NCBI RefSeq assembly: GCF_932276165.1
Contig: NC_063993.1
Location: 10,674,001-10,738,000, forward strand
Length of the DNA stretch: 64,000 nt
Source of the DNA: Plutella xylostella
Lineage: Eukaryota; Arthropoda; Insecta; Lepidoptera; Plutellidae
Reading direction: 5' to 3'
Of the stretch, positions 1 through 12,300 are shown piece after piece. A model generated the notes under the pieces. That model did no database searches, was not told the DNA's origin, and worked only from the letters and a program-made list of their open reading frames with translations. Position 1 is the stretch's first letter, and every line of letters begins with the position of its first letter. The position numbers were made by a program, and so were the translations under genes.

Positions 1-160
1 TGCTATCCTCTTTGGTAGCGCGGCTATTGGCGGAATGGTGGCGAAATTCCACAGGATTTGCGTGAAAAGTTGCGGCTATCTGGCGATGCAATGAGAATTC
101 AGTGGTGTTCCCAGTCGTACATAAAAATAACACATAATGTGTTGTTGTTTAAGTTATTTT

Positions 161-275
161 GATTACTTACTTACTTACTCTGCTGGCTCAGCGACTCGAA
201 GTGGATATCGGCCTCCGACATTAAAGTGCGCCAATCTTCTCTATTCTGTGCCAATTCTGACCAGTGTGATTTTGA
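161..275 (-). mobile_element. 3' end of a LINE (RTE-like) retrotransposon with (TAAG)n tail
   Basis: On the minus strand, from about 263 down to 171, the frame reads ELAQNREDWRTLMSEADIHF followed by ESLSQQSK and a stop, then a short tandem tail of TAAG units (161-180 on the plus strand). This resembles the C-terminal end of endonuclease/reverse-transcriptase proteins of lepidopteran LINEs, where a conserved Asp/Glu-Trp-Arg motif precedes the stop and a simple-sequence tail. No upstream RT domain is present, so the copy is strongly 5'-truncated. Positions 1-160 may be more of a repeat but I cannot place them. Confidence 0.6.
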
Positions 276-541
276 TTACATATGTATGTACATGAATCAA
301 AGTATTAACTTTTTATATCATAAAAAGGTAACTAATTACCATGAACCGAAAAAGAACCACACAGCACGACAAATCTAAACGCGTTTTCCTACAACATTCA
401 GAAAGTCTCGGTCAAAAACGTAGATTTTCGTTAACCCTGCGGTGCTCGTGATAAAACCTGCAGTAGCGCAGAGCGTAATGCGATTTCTGAGCAATCACAC
501 GCTTCATTTTGCATTCCCTCGGGACAGTTACACCGCGCGTA

Positions 542-686
542 CCCGGGGGGTCACTCTATATCACGCAAAACTAAGTTTCAAAGCGGTGCTGCGCGGGGTA
601 CAGCTCTATCTCGTTGTATTAAACGTTCGTAAAGCTTTTGTTAGTTAGCGTAGCTTTTTTTCGTCATTATAGAGTGACCCTCCCGG
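542..686 (+). mobile_element. MITE, family A copy 1, TA target duplication
   Basis: Terminal inverted repeats of about 30 bp (outermost CCCGGGGGGTCACTCTAT against CCGGGAGGGTCACTCTAT on the other strand) enclose a 145-bp element flanked on both sides by TA (540-541 and 687-688). No transposase frame. The interior (ctctatctcgttgtattaaa) recurs in inverted orientation at 7098-7245. The TA duplication suggests mobilisation by a Tc1/mariner-type or similar transposase. Confidence 0.7.
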
Positions 687-1648
687 TATCAGTTTAATGT
701 GTACACTGACTTTTTGCTGCACTGCAGGGTTAGCCTACGAGCTGCCGTCGTCTGGTTCTCTTTGCAACGTTTGTTTAATAAGTTGATACGTTTTGTGGAT
801 TTCGTAGGACGAAAATGAAAATCGGCAATAGTTAGCGTATTTGCGTAGTTTTTATTTACTGTTATGGCTGTAAAAGTTAAAAAATGCGGCTGAAACTGTA
901 ATTTTCTGTGTGGAAGGTAACACTTAAGGTTCCAACAAAAGGGCCAGAAGAATACAAAGTCAATGACGGTCAACGAAAACTCCTTGAAATTTCAGTCATT
1001 CTGAATCACAAATACAACATGATAACATTTTTATTTACAGAAACGTCATGAATATAGTAAAATATAATACCAGTTAGAGATCTTCAGTAAGTTTTCCTGT
1101 TCCGCAGTACATGTCTATTCCATTACGGTTAAGAGGTACTTACCAACTTATTACTTATGCATTTTAGATTTTAGCCCCGAGCAGATCGATGTGGCCGCCC
1201 TTAATACCCAAATGGAAACAATAAATTTAGTCAATCTATTTATTTCGCCGCCTTTCGAGCGACTTTGACGGATTTAAGCCTTGAGTCTTTAGCTAGCTTG
1301 GGTGAGATTAGATGGCATCGATTTGGTAAGCGTAATTATTATAATTTTACTTTAAGGCTTGTATTTTTTTAAACCACAGGGAAAATTTACTATGCCTAAT
1401 GAAACTTACGTACCAATGGAAGGGTTATAATTGACATGAAGCACCACAGACATCAGGTCAATACAACACACTAACTAAACCATCAGCAATATGTACAATT
1501 TAAAAGTAGTTGCGGTGACAAAATCAAGAGCTAGATTACTGTTTAGCCTTGGTCAGTCAGATTAGCGTTAGTCATTGAATATGGTGGGTACACCCGAGTC
1601 CGTATTGTTCTATAGCGTTAGTCACCGTGTAAACAAAACCAAACTCAC
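687..1648. other. non-coding, AT-rich stretch
   Basis: No convincing exon. A GTAAGT donor-like site occurs on the minus strand near 1136-1141, but every frame in front of it (1145-1200) has a stop. This is intron or downstream sequence of the minus-strand gene. Confidence 0.5.
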
Positions 1649-1837
1649 CGTTATGCACGAGAAGAGTGGAATCCCTCGCCAACGGCAGCTCCGAGTCCGT
1701 GAGCGTGGCGTCGGACGCGTTGTCGGACGCCGACGCGGACGTGGGGGTGGTGGGGGCGGGGGAGGACCGGCCGCTGCGCGCGCGCCCGCTCGACCCGCTG
1801 CCGCTGCCCGAGCCGTACGGGTGCAGGCGGCCCAGGC
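1649..1837 (-). CDS. internal coding exon of an unidentified minus-strand gene (62 full codons)
   Basis: On the minus strand this segment is preceded by a pyrimidine-rich acceptor (ttattttccttag) and followed by a consensus donor (CATAACG then gtgagttt). It is 189 nt, a multiple of three, and is phase 1 at both ends: two bases complete an incoming codon and one base G is left over. Only two frames are open; the one chosen gives protein-like composition. It starts LGRLHPYG, then runs through a Gly/Ser/Arg-rich stretch (residues 8-25), a Pro/Thr/Ala/Ser stretch (26-37) and an acidic, better-mixed end containing SDNASDATLTDSELPLARDS. Third codon positions are nearly all G or C, typical of lepidopteran exons and unlike the AT-rich flanks. 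No domain, membrane segment or signal peptide is visible; the composition suggests an intrinsically disordered, probably cytoplasmic, phosphorylatable region. The Ser-rich/TLTDSE pattern loosely recalls teneurin intracellular domains, but this is a weak guess. The exon is firm; the identity is not. Confidence 0.7.
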
Positions 1838-4284
1838 CTAAGGAAAATAAGACGTGGAAATTAGGACGTGATGCGCGGAAAATGTGACGTGTTTTGGGCG
1901 GTGAGCAGAAAAGGTGACGTGTGATTGGAAATTTTTACGTGTTTTGTGTGCGCGTTAAATTAGAAATTGGTTTGATTCAATATCGACACAAAATATTGTT
2001 ATTTTAAAGTTTATAAGCAGTAGCTATAGCTTTATATTGCTATGTTGTGTATACCTTTCTAATTCAACTCAATTTCTACATTATGTTTTATATATACGGT
2101 TATGTCCCCTGTAAAATAAGATCTCGTAAACCTCAAAAGCCACTGGCCGTTTGAATGTACAGCAATAAAACAAAATTAGTATCAAGACAGCGCAATCACC
2201 AACCCTCCTACAAAACTACTTTCCCTTGCACTTTAGAAACCAAAAAGAATGGCAGTCATTCCCAAACTTTTTGCTCCCTCCAACATAAAACTCGCCCCCT
2301 GTCTCAGTCCGTATGAAGAAACTTTTCTTCGGTTCAATTTAAAGATTTTATTAGGCTACTTTTTTAGTGATGAAAATAAACCTAAGGATAATTTGTTTCG
2401 TGTAATCTGAGGCACGAGATTCATAAGATGTTATTTCACGAAGCAGTCTGTGAATAAATAAATTGCTATTTATATTTTCTGCTGCGTAAGCCGTTAAGGT
2501 GCGAGATAAAATTATTGCTGTTACTAAAAAAGTATTAGCACATAAATAATTTAATCAAAGCTTTTTAGGGTTTACTCTAAAACCTAACATCAAAACCAGT
2601 AACGTAATCTTACATAAAGCGGATCGGCGGCCTTTCAAGAAAATTCTTTAATCTAAAACTCCGGCTTTTATCGTATAAAATCGTTAAGGGCACTGTATCA
2701 AGACGAAGTCGGAATAAAACCGTCCATTTTCAGAGACTACTTGAAACTTTTTAATTTAAGTCAAACATCCCAAACAAAAATCTCAAAGGACCGGGAAAAT
2801 AAAATTAGTTCCGACTAAACCTCATTACTGGACCTCCTAATTGAGTATGCAGATTGTATGTGGAGACGGCCTTTAAGACTTTTTAAGAACCTTTTTCGTC
2901 CGTGAAATGGTGTCAAATGCGGCCTTCTAAGACTTCTTTGCGAAGAAAATTCTAATTAAGCACGTCTTATTATATACTAATCTTGTCCTTAATTAATCAA
3001 GATAAGCTGCCAACCTGCACATTTAAAACTTGGGGACTATCGAAGCCAAGCTAAGCAATGATTTTCCCGCGGAGTCGATTCTACTAATAATTGAGGAAAA
3101 CCACCAGAATAATTAAAAAGTACGTAAAATGATTAGTGCTCCCCCCGCCGCGGCCGCGGCGTGACCAAAAGGCGCAAACAGGAAACTTGTTCAATACGAT
3201 AATTAAGACAGCTTCCTACAGAACCCTTCACAAAGGGAAGGACCAAACAAAAAGAACAATGGCCTCGTTAGACGGTGAATTTTTGCCAAGTCCGCACTGA
3301 TCCAGTTATAAGAAGAAACTCATTGAGATAAGGAATGCTAATGTCGAGTGGAGCAGGAACCGGTTAGAAATGTACGGAAAAACTTGGCCTTTTTTCGGTA
3401 GCAAAGTCGTAATTGAAAACGACTTTAATGTTTTTATTAACTGGCAGAACCGTTGCTTTCGCAAACGTAGCTAAAACGCTTGTGCGAAAAAGTTGAAAAA
3501 ATACATCACTTACTTGACACTTTGGATTTTTTATTCAGAGGTTTGTACCCGCACCGGACCATAACACAGAGCACAGAAAGTTTTCGTGTCAAATATAGAC
3601 CTTATATCCTTCAGTGGCGCCAAATAAAACACTAGTCACCATTTGGACCGCTCCGGCACTAGATTTGCAAATTATGATTCTAGCACACGACCGTGGGGGC
3701 GGCGGGAAAAACGCGGTTTAAAAAAACAAAATGGCGTCTGTTTCCTTTCGATAAAAAGACGATATGGGTCCAACAGGACGTCCGCGTGATAACTGTTGAC
3801 TGCTCGCTCTGTGCTCTGTAAGTTCATTTGTAATCAAATGATTGTTTATTTTTATTTGTGCTCTAATTATCCTTTGCGACAAGTTGTCGGCAGAAGTTGC
3901 GACATCATTTCGTGGTAGTTAGTTATGTTTGTATTGAAGTCGTTAGTTTTGTCCTGTTGATACGAACTATGTATTTGTAATCATCATGTTTAATGGATAT
4001 GATACATATTATTTTCCTGGTATTGTAATACGTGCATCATAAATAATTTATCAAAATTCCATTAAATTTTAGATTTTAATGCTTACAGTGATTACGGATT
4101 AACTTCTGAAATGAAAATAACATTATTATATTGTAATGAATTAGGCTAGTTAAGCTTTGTTAAAATAACATTAATTTAAAACTATAAGAAGTTTAATAGT
4201 AAGATTTTCTAGAGGTTGTTTTCGAAATACGTTGGCGCTCTCGAAGAAACCGCTAAAAAAGTCAACACAAACCCTCCTTCCGCT
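1838..4284. other. non-coding intron-like sequence
   Basis: AT-rich with no exon I can support. A short pure-GC patch (ccgccgcggccgcggcg) lies at 3146-3162 and a second G-rich patch near 3693-3715. No repeat family recognised. Confidence 0.5.
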
Positions 4285-4334
4285 TGCGTGTACGCGCGTG
4301 TACGTGTGTGTACGTGTGTGTACGCGCGTGTAGG
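4285..4334. repeat. 10-bp minisatellite (gYgtgtacgY)n
   Basis: Five tandem 10-bp units alternate gcgtgtacgc/gtgtgtacgt with the last degenerate. Alternating purine-pyrimidine sequence throughout, so potentially Z-DNA forming. Confidence 0.8.
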
Positions 4335-7097
4335 TACGTATTGTTAGCTCTCGTTAGAGATAAAGAAACTAGCATTCGAACAGCCAAGCCTCATAAACGA
4401 ACCGGCAAAAACATTCAACCCGAGGGACGCACCGCAAAAAATATAGTTCCAAATCTCTCCTTTCATATGTAAATCAATAGCCACGTAACTAACTCCTGAT
4501 ATAATATTCTAAACACGGCGGCTCGCGTTAAGGAAAACGTTGAAATTTGTCACATGAGCGATGGTTCACCTACGTGTTTCGCTGTCCAAATCCCAAATAT
4601 AATCCCGTCTAAGGCGAATAAAACACACCTTTATTACTTAAAAGATAAAAGCTTAAATTGTCCGCTGTCGTCTCCGCTGAATTCATATTTCATAGGAGTT
4701 TGGACGCGCACTTATCGCGCGAATCGCAATCTTACACTCCAAATCAAAAGAGGTGGGAATGGCTTGGCTATACGGCTCACACACGCAGTCTGCAACTGTA
4801 TGATTTCTGCCAGCAAGAGTGAAGAAGGTTGACAAATAGGTCGAGCGTGCCAATGTTCAGTTTTATTAAAATTAAAACGTCCTGTCGTGACGTTAATAAA
4901 AAGCTAGCTAAAACCGAAATCGGGTGCGTATTGCCACGAATAAAAACGAAATCTCAAATTTCACATTAATAAAGTTCACACCATAACTAAGAACTTATAA
5001 TGAAGTTTTACGTATAAAACACCTTTTTTCATAATTTATATATCATGAGCGTATACGTTGTCAATGTTATTTAATGCGTTTTTATACCTCGTATAACTTA
5101 CCCCCGAAAATTGCGAGTCACTTGCGAGTACTTGGCTAGATTAACATCCAACACGCGGGGATCAGTTCAACATTTTTTATTATCATCGCTCTGTTTTATT
5201 GCGAGTCGGCATTACCAACGCTCTATGGGGACTTTCTCTCCTGTTTCAGAAACTGGTGAAATCAGGCCAAAGTCAATTTACAAAGCGCTGAAAAATCGGG
5301 AGGTCCCAATAAATCCTTCTAAACTAAGCACAACAGAGGGTTCGGAAGGCTGGGTCCGTAATTCACTAGCCAGACGTACAATTTCAACGACAATTTATTC
5401 CGTATGAAGTTGTTGTCAAACGCTGACGTCTGCGATTCGGAGGAATAAATAATAGAGAGCCGGGAGACAGAGACAAGGAGGGAATCGGCGATGTCGGTCA
5501 CGTGCAGCGGAGGCGCAATCTTCGGGGAAAGAATTACATTTATACTGAGTACAGGGAATCACTAGTAATTCAATGTTGCGGCGTATGCAGACGTATGGCG
5601 CTTACGTGCGGGCGACGGTTGAGGCAAAAGCGTCGCGGCGCTTGTAGCAAAGCTTGTATTAACAATACTCAATAAGCAGATTTACGATGCCAAAATATTA
5701 CAAGACTATCAAAGAAATAGATACATTAATGTTTATACAACGAATAAATTACGTGCCATCCCCAACGCTCTAGTAAAACCACTTTTTGTCATGTAGAAAA
5801 CATTCATAAACAAATAAGTACGTATCTCTAGAGAATCTAAATTCAATAGACAACAAAAGTAACAATTGGCATTCGGCAAGGGTTCCGACAAACTGTCAGT
5901 GGGTTTATGAATCCGATTTAGCCAATTTGTGAAACTACACAGCCCTGTCGGATTGCGTCAAGTCAGCGCCACGGAATATTCCTGTAAATGAAAAAACTGT
6001 AACTGAAAAAATGGAAACACTTAATTTTTCTATCTTTAAAGCTTGGCTGAAAAACTAAGAAAAGTAAACCGGAAATTATTCTTAACGCTGCGCTATTTCT
6101 GCGTTTAAATGTAGGTGAGCGTTCTTTAGAATTAATGGACACTAAATTTTTTATTGCACTACCGCAGATGCAAAAGCTTATTGCTCAACGGCTTTACAAC
6201 AACGATTGAATAAAATAAACATAGTTCAAACATGAGTGGCGCTATTCATCAGCCGGCCTTTTGATTATCTCCTTCGGAAATCCACTTCACCCGTCAATCG
6301 TCATCCTGCTGCCAATCGGGCCAATCAGAGCGCGGCGTCCCTAGACAACCGAATTCTTTTCACCCTTCCAAAAGCTATCAGCGTCTGTACCAATGAAGCC
6401 ATAAAACTATTCGATGACAGAGATTGTAATCCCGACGGCGCAATAGACGCACGAGCCATCATTGCGAATCATCCGGAATCGGGACCCAAAAATCTGGCGA
6501 GTTACGATGTTTGTTTTTGATTTTTGTCTAACGAGACAATGGGGAAATGATGAGCAGTGAGCGCCACTCGCCTCGGGACCTCACCCCATGCCTCTGCACG
6601 CCACCCTTCGGAAAACTAGTCTAGAAAAGTGGTTCTACGGTTATCGGTTACAGGGTCGAATGTAGCTTACTCGACATTATGTGTTAGGTCGTTTTTAGGT
6701 TGGGGCGGTCACATATGGCGTCAAGCGGACTACGGAGTGACGGTATGCCACTCCTGGGAGTCCGATTGGCCTCACTGCTTCACCCGACAAATGTCAGCCG
6801 CCGCCCGCTCCCAGCCAGGTGGGTCCATTCCACCACTATCTTTAAACGCTACGTGCTCGGACGCCCTATACTATAGCCTTGGGAATATACGGGCGTAAGT
6901 TAATAACGCAAGTTGCCGTAACATCCACAGTTGTTAACTGTATTAACACTACTTTAATTCCAAGTTACGAGGTTTGACAGATTAGATTAAATGATGAATT
7001 CAAAGTTGGTGTGTTTGCGTTGGTAAATGTTAACAAGCAGTGACGTGAATGAATTATGAGGCCCGTAGCGGCGCGATCGCGGCGAATGCTCGCACTA
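4335..7097. other. non-coding stretch, no supported gene
   Basis: Several open frames of 60-98 codons overlap on both strands but have no motif or codon pattern. A GC-rich CpG stretch near 5575-5650 contains a minus-strand donor-like site (gtaagc) without a convincing acceptor. The open frame at 6629-6898 has an upward GC bias but no recognisable domain. Confidence 0.45.
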
Positions 7098-7245
7098 ATC
7101 TGGAGGGTTACTCTATACTGACGAAAAACGAACTAACCAGAGCTGTCGTTGAAAAGGCACGTTTAATACAACGAGATAGAGCCGTGGCTCGCGTAGCAGC
7201 CCGCTGAAACTTAGTTTTTCGTCAAATAGAGTGACCTCCCTGGAG
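7098..7245 (-). mobile_element. MITE, family A copy 2 (inverted relative to copy 1)
   Basis: Outer inverted repeats (ggagggttactctata / tagagtgacctccct on the same strand) match those of 542-686, and the interior reads as the reverse complement of that copy over the ctctatctcgttgtattaaa segment. A TA at 7096-7097 abuts the left end; the right boundary is blurred by mutation. No coding capacity. Confidence 0.65.
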
Positions 7246-7565
7246 TTTGTTTGCGAAAACTATTTGCTCACTTCTAGCGAGCTTACTGTACAAACGGGGT
7301 AGGCTCTAAAAGACAAACCTAAATAAATATTAAATTAGCATAGTTGAGCTTAGGCATGTGTGGATTTTGCGATGTTTATGTATTCAATTCTGATTGTTTT
7401 GGATTGGCCATTTAATTCAAGGGTATTTAATATAGTTAGGGTTTTCAACGTGTTTAGTTGCTTAATTTAAGGTGATGTAATTTTACGAAAATGTTTAGTC
7501 CTTCTTAAAGTTTTACTTTACATGCTTAAGTCGGCGACTATTTCGCCGTGTGGAGACACCTTCCT

Positions 7566-7600
7566 ACAGGGTGTCCCAAAAGTCAACGATAGTGTCGTCG
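7566..7600. repeat. terminus of a 'tacagggtgtccc' type repeat
   Basis: The motif acagggtgtcccaaaagtc matches the start of a repeat class common in insect genomes. The partner inverted end is not seen, so it is a fragment. A similar terminus (tatacagggtgtcccag) occurs at 38129-38146. Confidence 0.35.
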
Positions 7601-7860
7601 CGATTTCCTCGCCTGCGGACATGGGCATAAAGAATAAGTTACTCCCGTAAAACAGTTCATATGTGTTCCGCTAGTAAGTTCGATAACCAGTGGTTCTCAA
7701 GTGATTCATTATGTAAAAGGTCGACGGAGTGACCTATTGATCTGCAGTCTGCGGAAGAAAGAGGATTGAGGTCAAACTTGTGAGCGGTTCAGTAGTTCAC
7801 TCACAGTCGGATTGATTGTAAAGGAACACTTTAATTATTATTCAAGTATCTTTATTAAAT

Positions 7861-8030
7861 AAAAATCCCGTGAGAATTCCAGGATAAAAAGTAGCCTATG
7901 TTCTTTCCCAGGGTCTAGACCACATGTATACTAAATTTCATTCAAATCCGTTCAGTAGTTTTGGCGTGAAAGAGTAATAGACAGACAGACAGACACAGTT
8001 ACTTTCGCATTTATGATATTAGTTAGGATT
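7861..8030 (+). mobile_element. conserved ~200-bp interspersed repeat, 5'-truncated copy
   Basis: Begins within the motif cccgtgagaattccaggata and ends atgatattagttaggat; includes the segments cctatgttctttcccagggt and ccgttcagtagttttggcgt and a short (gaca)n run. Aligns by eye along its length with 33390-33584 and, inverted, 62503-62708, but lacks their first ~50 bp. This type is abundant in Lepidoptera and is probably a LINE 3' region or a derived SINE; class not certain. Confidence 0.7.
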
Positions 8031-8670
8031 AGAATAGGATTAGGATTTATTCAAAGGGAACCATTAGAAGACGACGCGTTAGTCATGGGTTTAAGAAAAA
8101 CACTATATTGTATGCAGCAAAGGTACAAAAATATAGGTAATTATTGATCAGATATTTTGATAAATACCGTTAAGTATATTTTTTTTATTACATATTATAC
8201 ATAAATACATATTATTACATATAATATTATAAGAGGACTCATTAGTAATAAATAAGATATTCTAGGTAATGGGAAATAAATAAGTCTAACACGTAAAAAG
8301 ACCTGCACACAATCAATACAAAACAATGTGGGACAAAATTCTTGGTTTTCGAATAAATAATATATGATGTAGGCGAAAACTGTTTTCAAATAAATTAATA
8401 GGCAAATAAATATTTAAAGAGAGCTCAAAAGATTATGTCACATCCGGTCCGCGGGGTTGGTCCATTATTAATAAGGTTGACAATTGGCCCATTGTTTGAT
8501 CCCCGTTGTCGAATTCACCAAGAATATTGTTTCAGCGTAGTTATATTTGCAGTTGATTCCATACTTTTGTTTTGTCAGTACAATAATTTCTTTCGTTGTA
8601 AGGTACTAAGAAGAAGACAAGAAACCGACAAAACTATCATATTACCTACCTAATAACTTAAACAACGTTA

Positions 8671-8830
8671 AAACCCCCGACATTCAACTAAAGGTCGCGT
8701 TAAATTTTCATGAAACATAGCTAAGAACAATCGGGATATAACATGCCTACAACCCTAAAATAACAAATCAAAAATCGGTTCAGCCATTTAGAAATTACGC
8801 TACCACAGATAGATATACCGATAGGTAAAC
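8671..8830 (+). repeat. 'cggttcagcc' interspersed repeat, copy 1
   Basis: Starts near cccccgacattcaac and contains aaatcggttcagccattta then ctaccacagatagatata. Related copies lie at 46990-47101 and, inverted, 57890-58115. The end motif resembles the ends of the ~200-bp repeat at 7861, so both may derive from similar retroelement 3' ends. Confidence 0.5.
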
Positions 8831-8851
8831 TTTAACTTAAAACACCCTCTT

Positions 8852-8975
8852 TTTATGTGGGGACATCTCACACACGGCCATCCGACCCCAAGCTAGGCAG
8901 AACCTGTGTTATGGGTGTCGGACAGCTGATATATCTACACAAATACATAGACAGATAGATACTAAATATAAATAT
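8852..8975 (-). mobile_element. tRNA-type SINE, 5'-truncated copy
   Basis: Contains the block cacacggccatccgacccc followed by gtgttatgggtgtcgga, shared with 9303-9388 and with the fuller minus-strand SINE at 46582-46811. The tRNA-like head is missing. Its left (3') side forms one arm region near the hairpin at 8966-9002. Confidence 0.6.
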
Positions 8976-9002
8976 CAACTCATGGAGAGTTGATATTTAT
9001 AT
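8966..9002. repeat. perfect 16-bp hairpin, 5-nt loop
   Basis: Arms atataaatatcaactc and gagttgatatttatat are exact reverse complements separated by atgga. It lies at the inner end of the SINE fragment and may be a fold-back made during insertion or repair. Confidence 0.8.
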
Positions 9003-9302
9003 CTTTTCTTTTCCATCGATGGTTCAAAACGAGACCAATTTACAAAAAAAAACTGAAAACACAAGAAAATATTTATCGACATACGTACTGTTATAGCCAC
9101 CACAGACCTAGTTAGCGGTCGAACGTAAATTCGTAATGCGCCACGGACCGGCCTCCGATGATTAATTGACCCGATCTGACCGAACAATTACTTCAATTAT
9201 TTACCTCCGGTGCCGCTGGGCGCTAATCGATGGGGCGAATGAAGAATTGACCAGTACACGAGAATTCGTTAAGAAGTCATATTTAGTTGAAGTGTCTAAT
9301 CT

Positions 9303-9388
9303 AGTAAATAAATAAATATGTGGGGACATATCACACACGGCCATCCGACCCCAAGTTAGGCAGAACCTGTGTTATGGGTGTCGGACTA
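9303..9388 (-). mobile_element. tRNA-type SINE, 3' fragment
   Basis: Near-identical to 8852-8935 across cacacggccatccgacccc and gtgttatgggtgtcggac, preceded by an (aaat)n tail. Two copies lie only ~450 bp apart in the same orientation. Confidence 0.6.
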
Positions 9389-12300
9389 GTATTCGTAGGA
9401 ATCGAAAAAGCCTCTCTGTCAGTAAACTTTTGGCACAGAAAAGAGTAATGCTTGTACCAGAAAAACAACAACATCACTATACCAGCAGGGATCTAAGGCA
9501 TATCGAATTGGTGTAAGTATTTTAATCACCATCAGTATTGACGTGAACGTCTTGCGTCCTGTGCTAGGCCTTCAGGTCCTAATCGTTTACTGCTAGACAT
9601 AAGGCCTCTCTCTGTGCGGCAATCATTAATCCAAAAGCGTAAGCAGTATAAACCATTTATCCCGTAAACTATTCAATAAACCACAAACCCTCCGCATCAC
9701 TAAATTCCGGATTCCGCTATAAATAAATAAATTCATAATATGAGCCCCGTATGAAGGGCTGGCCACTGCCCACGTACTAAATACTGAATTTCCCTCCCCC
9801 TTATAGTAAATTTTCATCCCAGACCATTGCGTGCCTGAAGCCTCTAAGTGCCAGTAATCTGGGAAACTGTCTATAAAGCTATTAAGTGTCTCAAATACAA
9901 ATTGAGATTTCTGAGCATTGGTTTAGGACTGAATATCTTTATACCTACAATATTAAATAGAAGATACAATTATATTGATAAAATATTCAAGATTGTAATA
10001 ATACAATATGACTCAGTACTATATGTACAAATGTAGGTACATATAGATACTTATATTTTCTAAAAACGAAAAAATAAGCAAACCATTGACCATCATTAAC
10101 TTTAGTAGTCTGTAGAGCAGTTTGTGTGTGGTGCGGTACCTTACATGTATGTGCATATGAATTGATTATCGTGACAATACACAATATCAATATCGTCCAC
10201 TCCACCGGGAGGCCTACACCGTTGGTGGCATGATAAAACTCCAACAGTGTTAAAGATAAATAAAAAAATAAAACGAAATACAAAACCAAATACGCTTGAC
10301 CTCTTGTCGACCCTTCGACGTGTACAAAAACCCGAGTCAGGAAGGAAACGGACAGCTTAAATTAAGCTGGTTCATTTTCAGCGTAGGCGAGTTTAGCAAC
10401 TTGTCTCTTAGCTCTCAGAATTGATTTCCAAATATTCCCTGTCAGAGATCTGGAATGGTCTTCAATATTGACATTTATTTTCACTCTCTCCATTATTATT
10501 GTTGCCTCGAGAATCTTTTGATAATATAAACCGACGTTTTCATCTAAATGTGGTATTGAATTAATGATAATAATATGTACTTGGTAAGTTTTACTATAAT
10601 TTTCTAACATATTGGTGAAATACATGTTTATATAGATATAATGTAATCTGGTAATAATCGCTTAGAATGTAAGTGAGGAAACGGTATTTTTTTTATTTAA
10701 GAAAAATAACATTGTATGGAAATGTTAATGGATAACAAACACGCAGATATTGAAAACAAAAATGAAAAAAATACCACTAACTTATGAAACAAAACGTATA
10801 AGAACCTATAAAACGGGACTTGCTCCACTTAAGGCCATTCCGAAAACCTTTTGTCTTCTTTAAAACAATAAAGAGGAGATATATTGGATGGTGGAGTCAG
10901 AAGAACATTCGGTCGCAGTAAACTTATCTTTATGTCTTCATTTCAACACTTTATAAATAGTTCGTTTACACAAAAATAACCCTTATCAGGTTCTCCTAAA
11001 TCTGTTTCTTCAACAAAATATTAAACTAGCAGACGACAACATAGAAGAGGTAATAAGGTTGGTTTTAGATCGTAATAGAATTGTTGCTTTATAAATAGAT
11101 CGTCCATATGTTCGCTGCGGATCAACCACAATGGAAATACAAGTTATTTTTAGTGCACTCACAACTGTTTTACTGATTGACATGATGTTTAAATTTTAAA
11201 TTACCTTTTTGTTTCTAACCGTTACTGTTTTTAGTTTTATTTCCAACCTTGTTATGTTAGCTAACATTTTTATTTTCGTACCTACTTAAGTAAGTTATAA
11301 AAGCTATTTTGAACAGTTATGATTGAGTCTTTTTTATGTATGACAATAAACCATAAGTTTAGTCACTTAGTACATAAAAACATAAATTCACAGACTGTTT
11401 TTATCAAAATACAGAAAAATATGACTCCATAGCGATCTCGCTCAACTTGGAAGTGAACTATCGGCTTGGGAGCTGTCCTCTATGTCATACAAGGGACGAA
11501 AGCGAAGTGTTCCAACAAAAAGTCGACCTTTATCATTGCAAAAGCATGTTTGTTGTACTGTGTAACAGCCATATGCTTTAGCTATGAATAGCTATATTTC
11601 TAATTTGACCTTGGAAATGACTTTTTTATTTAGTTTCGTATTGAATCAGATTTAAATTTCTTTTTGAAATAAAGGTGGTTTGAAAGGATGATTGTCTGTC
11701 CGACTTGTTTTCTGGACACTTAAAATTAACTTATTATCGGACTGCCGCCAATACTAAATCCCCAGTGTCGGGTGTGCCCTTTAGTAACAATTGAATTTAC
11801 AATAATCATGCACGCAAATAAATGGTACACATGTATAATGTATATGATATGTGTGTATGTATAGGTATGCAACAGCACTCTCTCCTCAATCTTCTCTTTT
11901 AAAACTTGCAAGGGTTAAATTAAACAAACCATGTGAATCAGAATCATGTTCAGAATGAAACTAAACGGAGCGGAATGAAGTCTGCCAGCGCGACACAATG
12001 AATACACAAAATAAAATACAAGAACTAACGAATCGATTAATTCATTCGAATAAGATGAAGCGTTGAATTGAATGAAACAGTGCGGACAGAAACCTGGGAC
12101 AAATTATTTAATCACCTTACCCCGGGTGTTCACAGAGGCGGCAAAATAAACAAAAAATGCGAAAATACAATAAAAAGGAACCGAATGGACGAAGCTGTAG
12201 CAAGCGACGTTTAAACAATGATGGTAATTGTTTAAATTGAATTCTACATTCAGCGTTTAATTTATGTACAATCGAGGAATTTTATGTCATGCCCATTCTG

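Noticed and set aside
1137..1200. Minus-strand donor (gtaagtacc) as the next downstream exon
   Set aside because: All three frames contain stops between any plausible acceptor and the donor.
1575..1887. Plus-strand open frames over the GC-rich block (including an acidic Ser/Ala/Asp frame)
   Set aside because: They are antisense shadows. The minus strand has proper acceptor and donor sites exactly bounding the block; the plus strand does not.
6629..6898. 89-codon plus frame ending near a GTAAGT
   Set aside because: The donor (gtaagttaat) follows but no acceptor or start context is convincing, and the residues show no family pattern.
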